Made by a program: the position numbers and the translations under genes. From NCBI GenBank assembly GCA_007449985.2, contig VIIQ02000600.1, positions 62,001-126,000 on the forward strand: DNA of 64,000 nt, written 5' to 3'. Below the pieces are notes generated by a model. The model had not been told where the DNA came from, did not search any database, and worked only from the letters and a program-made list of their open reading frames with translations. Positions 56,166 through 64,000 of the stretch are shown one piece after another; the first letter of the stretch is position 1, and every line of letters starts with the position of its first letter. The DNA comes from Desmodesmus armatus (taxonomy: Eukaryota; Chlorophyta; Chlorophyceae; Sphaeropleales; Scenedesmaceae).

Positions 56166-57416
56166 AAGGCTCTGGCGTAGGGTTGACCTCTTTGTAAGAT
56201 CGAATAATATTTGAAATTCGATGGAAACAACATATAGGTTATCGCTGGTGACGCAAGTTGCGATGAAGAGGTGTGCCGGTTTCAGTGGTCAGGTCCCTGC
56301 GGGTGACACAGGCTCGGAAGCTGTCAGGAAGAGAGCTGATGAACACGTTATCTTCTTGACATATATCGTAATGAACATGCCATCAGCTCTTGCTGGGCTT
56401 GTATCATAGAGTCACTGGGTGATCCGCTTTGGTCAGATCACATCCAGGCTGGACGGTATGCATGGCATGAGCAACCCCAACCCTCACCAGGTGACACACA
56501 GCACCTCATGTATGTCTGTGCATGCAGAGCAGCAAACAAGGAGGCTGTTGTCCAGCGCTCCCAACACAACATGACCCACCCAACATATCACATATTGCAG
56601 CCTCGACATAAGAGGTATGCCCACGCACACACCACCTGCTGGACATCCAGAACAATGCTACCCTGCGCACAGACCATAGCCACTGGATAGCTTGAAGTAA
56701 AGCGCGTGCACGCTTCCTTGCAAGGAACAAGAACAGTGGCGGGCTCTGGGGATCTGCCAGATGGTCCCATTGCTGCTCCGCAAAGCAGACCGTAGTGTAG
56801 CTGGAAGCTGTGAGGTTCAAGAGCAAGACACACAAGGGTGCACACATAGCACTTGCAAGCTGCCGGGTCGGCGCAGCAAAGCACACCAGGTAACGCCCCT
56901 GTAAGCAGGGGCAAGCTGTGAAGTGAAAGGCTAGTCAAGCCTTGCGGCTCAACCTGCACAGAAACTATGATGCTGGATCCGCCACAGAGCAGTGTTACGG
57001 CAGCGTGCTTGCAGCACACTTGCAACCAGGCAGATTGGCCGCTGCATCCTAGGCCAGATTGAATTGGGCCACACTCTGCATGCAGCCACACGTGGGAGCT
57101 GAGACCACAATCTCAGGAACCTCCACTGCTGTGAAGCTGGCAGCCGGCGCTACGAGGTGACAGAATCACCGTGCAGGACTGCATGCAGACACGCCATGCG
57201 CTGGTGCGTCCTGCAACTGCTGCAGGCAGCTGAACTGGCAGCTGGTGGGGCGGTGCGCTGAATGGTTTGGCGTTGGAGGGCTACAGCACCTTTGGGGAAC
57301 CCCGCAGGAGCCGTTGCTGACTGTGCGGCTCCAAACAACCAGTGGGCACAGCTGGGCGAAGGGGGGGGGGGGAGACGGTCCTGATCCTGGGAACAAAGGC
57401 CTTTCATGTAGAGTGC
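56166..57416. other. Region between desaturase start and SWC6 stop
   Basis: About 1.25 kb. It should hold the desaturase promoter or 5' exons and the SWC6 3' UTR. Minus-strand ORFs at 56506-57091 are open but show no domain, and I could not connect them to the desaturase with convincing splice sites. Nothing else was recognised. Confidence 0.5.
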
Positions 57417-59196
57417 TCAGGCCATGAACTTCAGGCAACGGGTCTCTGTGTGGGTGGTGAAGCATTTTCTGCTGCAGTATTTGGACCCACAGCGCGAGCA
57501 GGTGTACCTGCAGAAACAGCAGCAGCAATGAACCCGACTGTTCAGCACCACCTCGCAACAGAGCCTGCATGGCTCCACCCCATGAGTCCTTGAATCAACC
57601 CAAACCCCTGGAGGCAAAGTATGCCCGAGTTGTTTGTAGAAGAAACTGACCAGGACACCCCTAGTTCAACTGGCTCAGCACCTTGGAATCCCCGATCTTT
57701 CTTGCAATAAACAACTGCTGACCAGGCACAGCACGCGCAGCTGCGAGTAACTTTGACAAGGAGAGACTGGTGCTTACGCAGAGTTGAAGCCGCACACAGA
57801 GCAAAATTTGCGCGCCGCATACACCACAGACGGCCCAGCGGCAGCCGTCAGGTAGTTCACCTCGTCTTCAGGGGCTTCAAGGACACCAGACTACAGGACA
57901 TAACAGCACACACAGTGCAGCACCTGAGCAGTGGCCCTGCAGGGTTGCGCGATTGTTCCATGTCGTTGCCAGCAGCATCACAGCATGCCACAGCATGGGA
58001 GCACCTTGCTGCAGGAGCAGCTTGCTGCTGTTGTCAGGCTGATGTCCTGCTCAAACATGACCAGCACACCGCATCTCACCTCTTCAAGCAGTCGTTGAAA
58101 GCTCTTGGGCACGCGCGAGGATGTTGCAGCACCACGCGTCTTGCGCTTGCCAGCGGCGGAGGCAGGCGTCTTGCGCTTGCGCGTCTTGCGTCCAACATCG
58201 ACCTCGTCTGTGCATACGGCGTGCAGGAGGGGATGCGTAGAGTAGGAGGGAATGCGCAGAGGTCAGCACATGTGGCAAGCAAACACCTTGACCTCAGCAC
58301 AGCAGCTGGGCAAAGAGTATCTGTGCAGGACATGCTGGGTGTCTACCTGCACATGTATGAGGCCCAAGCAGATGCCCAACCACGACCTGCAGGACATGCT
58401 CCAAGGTCTGCATGCAACTACTCGACTAGCTGTGCTGTGATAGCAACGTACCATCATCATCAGAGTCCCCCATGACAAACTCGTCATCGTCTCCCTCAGC
58501 AAGGCCAAAGGGGTCTGGTGCATCGTCTGCGTTGTCGTTTTCCAAGGCGTCCAGGCGGGACTGCACGGCCTGCAATGACAACAAACCATCTTGCATGCTG
58601 GGGGGACGCCAAGGGCAGGATTTGGGCAGGGCTGTAGCTACTGCAAGCACATGTGCACAGATTGTAGATGGGGAGCACCTGCTTCCTGCTGCTGGCGCAC
58701 CAGCAGTGAGCATATCAGCACAACAAGCCTGCTGCATGGAAAAGCGTGCATGGTCGACGACGAGGCTGCAGCTGACAGAGCTTGATTTGGATGCTGTCCA
58801 TGTGCTTCTTGGTCTGCTGTCTGCTGCTTGTGCATCCAGTCAGCCAGCTGCTGGCTGGACCTCTGGTACTGCAGCCAGCAGGCCCACCTGTTTCCTGGTG
58901 GACTCATCCACAATGGCCATGCGCTGGGACACCTTCCTGGAGCGCGTCTCGCGCCTGGTGGCGCCTCCAGCTGTTGCAAGCAGTGGTGCAGAGTTTAGTC
59001 AGCAAATTGAGCATGCAAGCGTTTAGTGTGCACTGTGTCCAGGTGCAGGGTGCAGGAGCGTTGCTGTGACTGTGACAGCTGATGCAGCAAGCTCGCGCAA
59101 CAGCAGTGCCGAGTGGATGGCATGAGGGTGCAGAGTGGCACGAAGAGTCAGTGCTCGCTGCTCTGTAAGCCTGCCTGCCAGCTCACCCTGCTTCAT
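57417..59196 (-). CDS. SWC6: SWC6/ZNHIT1-type HIT zinc-finger subunit of the SWR1 complex
   Basis: Exons in gene order: 59196-59187 (ten coding bases), 58970-58888, 58569-58452, 58207-58080, 57890-57778 and 57507-57417. They total 543 nt, so 180 residues; plant SWC6 is about 170. The N-terminal signature RMAIVDESTRKQ is followed by LDALENDN, an acidic stretch (EGDDDEFVMGDSDDDG), a Lys/Arg-rich linker, SFQRLLEE, NYLTAAAGP and the HIT zinc finger at the C-terminus (KFCSVCGF, YTCSRCGSKYCSRKCF, ETRCLKF). The protein belongs to the SWR1 remodeller that exchanges H2A for H2A.Z in nucleosomes, so it acts in the nucleus. The tiny first exon is chosen because ATG AAG CAG G before GTGAGC gives the right phase and the whole model closes in frame. 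The gene is divergent from the one at 59725. Confidence 0.9.
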
Positions 59197-59724
59197 GATG
59201 CGCCTTCGCCAAAAAAAGAAAGGTTGCTACTAAGACTGTACAGGGTCAGCCACTGTCAGCAGCTTGCACACTGCAAGGCCCCCCACTGGTCTGTTGTCTG
59301 CTGTCACTGTGCCACTGCTGTTTCTGGTGTCTCACACAAAACACGCACGAAAACTCATAAGATAGAGCTGGTTGATACAGCAGGATAACGAGGGGCGACA
59401 GGCATACGTTGCTCTGAAAGCAGACACGCCAGCAACAGGGAGCAGCAGCTGAGCAAGTGATCTACAGTTGAAGCTGACGGGAAAATGTTGCAGCCAGCAT
59501 CGATCTATCACAGTGGTTGTAATTCCCGATGGTTATGAGTCTCTGTTCACGTAACTATTGTCAGAGCTGGGGTTGAGGGGTCAGTTGGGTTGTGACAGTG
59601 TTTGAAAGCCGCACACCAGCTGCCCCTACAGTGCTCACTGCGCTGCAGAGCCGACTCCATAGCGTAGCTGCACGCCTGTTATCAACACCATTGTATAGGT
59701 TCAGAACTGTGACCAGCCAGCAGC
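59197..59724. promoter_or_regulatory. Spacer between divergent SWC6 and 205-aa gene
   Basis: This 528-bp stretch separates two start codons on opposite strands. It has no substantial ORF with domain similarity. It presumably carries the 5' UTRs and a shared or back-to-back promoter. No specific element was identified. Confidence 0.35.
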
Positions 59725-61547
59725 ATGCAACCAACCTCAGTGCAGCAGCAGGAGCAACAACAGCATGGGCTGACGGAGTTTGAGCTGCAGCGCCTGGCCC
59801 GTATCAAGCGCAACAGGCAGGTGCTGTGTGAGCTGGGCTTGGAGAATGCTGGGAAGCAGCTGTTTGACCCCCAGCCCAAACGACAGAAGCAGCCAGCGGA
59901 CAAGAAGGAGCAGCAACGGAGCCATGAGCCAACACGGAAATCAAGGCGGCAGAGAGGTGACAGGCCAGAGCTGGATTTCCCCAGCAGTAGCAGGTGAGCC
60001 TAGTCTTTGGTGTGCAAGTGCAACATCAACGGCCTGCTTTGTAGGTGTCATGTGATTCCAGCGGCCTGTGTGTGCAGGACAGTGATACCATGCCGCTCTG
60101 ACACCACGAGAACGGATTGACCGCCATGGCAGCTGCTTGTATGATGCAGGCAGCACACAGACGTTTTGAAAAGCAGTAGTGCCTGCTCAGATGATTGACA
60201 GCCAGTGCAACCCAGGCTCTTGATACCCACTGCTGTCACCCTGTGAACAAAGAATGCTTGACCCTGCGTGTCAACTGCTGTCAGAGGGCACGACCACACT
60301 GAGGACACTGCAGCAGCTTCCCCTGATGCACGTGGTCGCAAGTCCAAGCACAGCAGCAAACATAACGGGCAGCACGGCGAGCAGCAGTACAGCAGCTGGG
60401 ATGGACGCATCGACAAGGCCGCTGTGGAAGCCCTGTTGCAACAAGAGCCTGACAACCCTCATCACATACACAACATTGACAGGTAGGCAGCCAGCGAGTG
60501 TTGCTTTCAGATGCTTTGCAGCAGCAGCTGCTGGCCAGCTGCCATGAGTTGCTTGTCATGCAGCTAGCGCATACCCGTGCTGATATGCCAGCAGCTAGAG
60601 TTCTCATCCGACAACATCACTGGATGTTGCTGTCAATGGTATATAGAATGCCCAAATGCCGCAGGCAGCTTGCTTGCAGCAACCTTTGGAAGGCACAGTT
60701 TGCCGTGCGCAATCAGCTGGCACCTGCTAAATCCTGGACCTTTACAGCTTCAGCAAGCAGGGCGCTACTGCCTCTGGGTGGCATGGCAACTGCAGCACTG
60801 ACGGAGTATGCTAACCTTGCTCATCTGGATGCGTGCTGTTTTGAGCCACGTGCAGCACCCACTGAAGTCATGCTGCAGCTGCTGCTGCCAGCCTGGCCTG
60901 CTCCTGCTGTTCTTTGGGCTGCAGACCTCCCTGCAGGCACCATGGCTAACTTCATCATCATTACACGTGTTTCTGGCCAGGTTCATTACGCAAGCAGCAT
61001 GCTGCAAGCAGCAAATCGACCTTGGTGCAAGACAAGCAAGACACCACCAGGCGACCAGTGACCTAGGACACTAGAAAGCCTGTGCCAGTTACGGCCACAA
61101 CGCAGGCATACAAAGGGCATAAAAGCAGCAGCGCTAAAACGGGCTGCTGACGACCACCCCACACATGCTGCTCTGTGGTTTCAAAACCAAACTACTGTAG
61201 TGGTATTTGGCTAACTTCCCCTGTTGTTTATTGCTGCTGCCATTGCTGCTGTGCTGCACGTTCTTCAGGCTGCGCAGCATGAGCTGCAAGGCCCTGGTGA
61301 CACAAGTGCGGCGCATCACCAACATTGGCAAGCTGCAGTCGTTTGTCAAGGTGCGGGTGTGGATGCTTGTTGGCTGTGCATGAGCCCCAGGGACACAGGT
61401 GTTAACCAATGCAAGCATAAGCCATGCTGCAACATGTTGTACAACTGTTGTCCACTGGTCACTTTCACTGCTGTACAGGTGTTGAAGGCAGCTGGAGGCC
61501 CTGAGGAGGTGCTGGCAGCTGCACAGGAGGCCTTGGGGGACTTGTAA
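59725..61547 (+). CDS. Conserved-looking protein of unknown function (205 aa)
   Basis: Exons 59725-59993, 60285-60482, 61269-61350 and 61479-61547 join in frame to 618 nt, so 205 residues ending in TAA. I do not recognise a named family. The N-terminus has LTEFELQRLARIKRN, a helical motif of the type (LTEYE..R..NI..N) seen at the start of some nuclear proteins such as WDR76-like factors. Next comes a Lys/Arg/Gln-rich segment (QPKRQKQPADKK), then WDGRIDKAAVEALL, NPHHIHNIDRLRS, and a C-terminal helical stretch (ALVTQVRRITNIGKLQSF). There are no transmembrane segments. The basic linker suggests a nuclear location. The third exon is joined across a 786-nt intron because phase and the NIDR/LRS continuity agree. 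The gene shares its upstream region with SWC6. Confidence 0.65.
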
Positions 61548-61777
61548 CCTGTTTGGTGACGTATGTGTGTGAAAGCTAGAACAACAACACGTGGCAAAGT
61601 GACGGTTTGTGAAGACCTGCTGGTGAACCCCATGTGGTGTGCCAGCAACCACGAAGACTGCCGGCAATCTCGCACCGACATGCACACGATCAACCCGACA
61701 CCGATACCGACGCTGAACGCTACAGTAGAGCACGACCAACACCAATCGGAACATCATGGCGCTGAACGTGGCTTAGT
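61548..61777. other. Short intergenic spacer before the PP2C gene
   Basis: 230 bp between the stop of the 205-aa gene and the proposed start of the phosphatase gene on the same strand. It would contain the 3' UTR of one and the promoter/5' UTR of the other. No element was identified. Confidence 0.4.
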
Positions 61778-64000
61778 ATGCTCAACAAAGTCTTAGGCCT
61801 TATTTCCGGAAATCTGCACAAGGTAAGGGGCCGCCGATGCTGCCACATGCACGCCAGCATGCACCACAGACCGATTGTGAACGTACTCTTGCCGATGCCT
61901 GTGGCTTCGCGTGCTCATGTGTACTACATCCGCATCTTCGGTAGCATTATGATCTACGCCCTGCCTTCGATGCACGTGTATGCACCCGGCTTCTGCATTG
62001 TCTTGCTGCTGTCTTCTCCACAAAGCCAGACTGCAATTTGCAGATGCAGCTGTTGTTGCTGGGACTTGGTGACACTTCACATAGTAACTGCTAAGCACGT
62101 GCTGTGAAGCTCATGCATGCATCACACAGGTCTTGACTGTTTGCCGCTGCTTGTGGTCCTCTATTGCAGGACTCTCGGTCATCGTCTCCAGCACGATCAC
62201 CCAAAGGCCTGCAGACAACTCTCAGTGCACCTGCAGCCGTGCAAGGCACTGACACTGACGATGCATCAGGCGCAGCAGCAACGCATGAGCAGCACAAGCC
62301 TGCAGCAGACACCACAGCCGCAGCAACAGCTGTCAATGGTGCAGCCACAACAGTCAATGTTGCAGCCACAGCAGCAGCCGCAGCAGCTAGTGCAGCAGCT
62401 GCACGCCCAGCTGTCAAGTGGCAAGACCAGCTGTCATCACAGCAGCAGCTGGAGGCTCAGCTGGCAGCAACCAATGGCGCCACAGTCGACAGCAGCAGCA
62501 CTGTAACAGCCACGAATGGGCTCAATGGCTCGCGGCCACTGCCGCCCGTGCCCCCACTTGCACCCGGCACGGTGCCCATGCGCACGTCGAGTTCTGGCAG
62601 CAATGCCGGCAGCAACTGCAGCAGCCGCAGGCAGTCCTTGTTGAGTGATGCATGCAGGGCTAGCTCCCGGACCTCCCTGCAGCCCCCTGAGCTAGCCACC
62701 CAGGACCCGCCAGCAGGACCCTCAGTGACACAGCTGCCCCTGCACTTGCTGACTGGCTGTGTGGACTCACCCACGCCACCCTCTGTGGCGACGCAGCAGG
62801 TGGGCAGGGCCTAGGGCTTCTTGCTCTGTGTACTGGCACGAGGCGGTTCTATCAAGGATGGCATCGTTCTGTGCATGCATGCAAAGCCAGATTCTTGTGC
62901 ATGCGCATGCTCCTTTCACCAGCGCAGCTCCACATGTACGCCAGACTTTCCAGCATAGGCTTGTGTTGCTGATCTGCAGTGTAGTTCCTGCGAGCTTGGG
63001 TATTAGATTAGTGTTGCGCGCCCTGGCTTATTGCGTCCTTATTGCGTCCTTGCCGCACTCTCTGCCGCCGCTGCCATCTCCACAGGCCTACAGCCCTGAA
63101 CCTACCCCAGCACAACAGCAGCAGTCACCAGCACAGTCCTTCTGGCACGGCAGCAGCTGGAGCTTTGGTGCACACTGCGAACAGAACAAACGCAACCACA
63201 TGGAGGACCGTTTTGCAGCATCAGACCTCACAGGCGATCTAGCTTTTGGCGCAGCGCACAGGGCGGGCTTCTTTGCCGTGTATGACGGCCATTCTGGACA
63301 TGAAGCGGCAGAGTACCTGGAGTCACACCTGCAGGCCTATGTGCTGGCAGCAGGGCCAGAGGCACTGGCAGAAGACCCCCTGAGGGTAAGTGGCGCCCGC
63401 GCGTGCCGTGCCCCTCTCACCAAGATGTATGTTTGTGTTTTCGTGTGTCATGCTTGTTCGAAATCATGGGTTTGGAGCCTTGAATGTGCATTTGAGCGCA
63501 GCAACAAGCAAGTGGATGGTGTCCTAAGACAGGTGTCTCACAAAGGGAACGTTGTCTTGGCACAGGTGTTTAGGCGCAGCACACAGGGCTTTGGCAGTAG
63601 CAGCTCTCGCCGTCTTCAGTGGTTCGAGGCATTGCCAAGACGTCAGTGCCCCTCAGTTTGTGATGAACTGTTGGGTGTATGGGCATGGCAGGCAGCAGTG
63701 CATCAAGCCAGCTGAGATGCCGCAATCACCTGATACTGTTCTCCTCCTGCGCTCCCCGCCACTACGCTCTCTCATTCCTGCAGGTTCTGAAGGAGGCTGT
63801 GCAGCAGGCAGAGGTCGAGATCTTGGCCAGCTACGAGGCCGGCCACGGCAGCGACACAGCAGGCAGCACCCTCTGCGTCATCCTGCTGATCGACGACAAG
63901 CTGCATGTGGCCCACGTGGGCGACAGCAGGGCCGTCCTCGGCCGTGGTGCTGAGCCCATTCAGCTCACCCGCGACCACAAGCCAGGCTGTCAGATTGAGG
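61778..64000 (+). CDS. PP2C-type serine/threonine phosphatase (3' partial)
   Basis: Exons 61778-61822, 62170-62799, 63086-63385 and 63784-64000 (cut by the window end); all junctions are GT-AG and phase 0. The first exon (MLNKVLGLISGNLHK) is short and less certain. The second encodes about 210 residues rich in Ala, Ser, Pro and Gln, probably disordered. The PP2C (PPM) catalytic domain starts in the third exon: NHMEDRF supplies motif 1, FFAVYDGHSGHEAAEYLE carries the metal-binding DGHxG, and the fourth exon has GSDTAGSTLCV, LHVAHVGDSRAVL and LTRDHKP. PP2C enzymes are Mg/Mn-dependent monomeric phosphatases that switch off kinase signalling. The substrate is unknown. The C-terminal half of the domain, with the remaining metal-binding Asp residues, lies beyond the window. 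Confidence 0.9.

Noticed and set aside
56506..57091. Minus-strand ORFs upstream of the desaturase as its N-terminal exons
   Set aside because: No convincing donor or phase link and no targeting-peptide-like start could be established.
60498..61061. 187-aa plus-strand ORF
   Set aside because: It lies entirely in the intron between 60482 and 61269 of the 205-aa gene, has no domain, and the flanking exons join in phase without it.

Overview
The window is nuclear DNA of a eukaryote, most likely a core chlorophyte green alga. The evidence is dense GT-AG introns, very abundant CAG/CTG triplet tracts in introns and coding exons, poly-Gln/Ala/Ser stretches in proteins, and families typical of green algae (plant-type GH31 alpha-glucosidases, an OSCA/CSC1 channel, plant-like SWC6). 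The order or genus is not determined. No tRNA, rRNA, CRISPR or prokaryotic operon signal was seen.

Layout. 1-29.6 kb: three paralogous secreted GH31 alpha-glucosidase genes. Copy A (+, 5' end outside the window, last exon ends 7513) points tail-to-tail at copy B (-, 18727 to 10105), and copy C (-, 29567 to 21699) follows B head-to-tail. I spliced all three by hand. The exon lengths sum to whole codons (892 visible residues for A, 974 for B, 954 for C), and both catalytic aspartates are present in each. 32.8-43.5 kb: one large minus-strand gene of 17 exons for an OSCA/CSC1-family (DUF221) ion channel, about 1658 aa, inflated by Gln/Ser/Ala-rich insertions. 43.9-44.7 kb: a divergent small gene of unknown function. 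45.2-50.1 kb: a minus-strand Ty3/gypsy retrotransposon whose pol ORF is intact (RT, RNase H, a PHD finger, integrase) but whose gag/protease end is missing. 50.1-53.2 kb: no recognisable gene. 53.2-56.2 kb: a membrane fatty-acid desaturase (-). 57.4-59.2 kb: SWC6/ZNHIT1, a SWR1 chromatin-remodelling subunit (-). 59.7-61.5 kb: a divergent 205-aa protein of unknown function (+). 61.8 kb to the end: a PP2C-type protein phosphatase (+, cut by the window end).

The genes do not form one pathway. The functional cluster is the alpha-glucosidase array, where duplication, intron loss and gain, and apparently exon-sized sequence homogenisation are all visible. The most unusual signals are: two exons of copies A and B far more alike than the exons around them; a 131-nt near-perfect foldback inside an intron of copy B; a perfect 18-bp-arm palindrome between copies B and C; a roughly 795-residue low-complexity insertion in the OSCA channel; and a PHD finger built into the retrotransposon pol.
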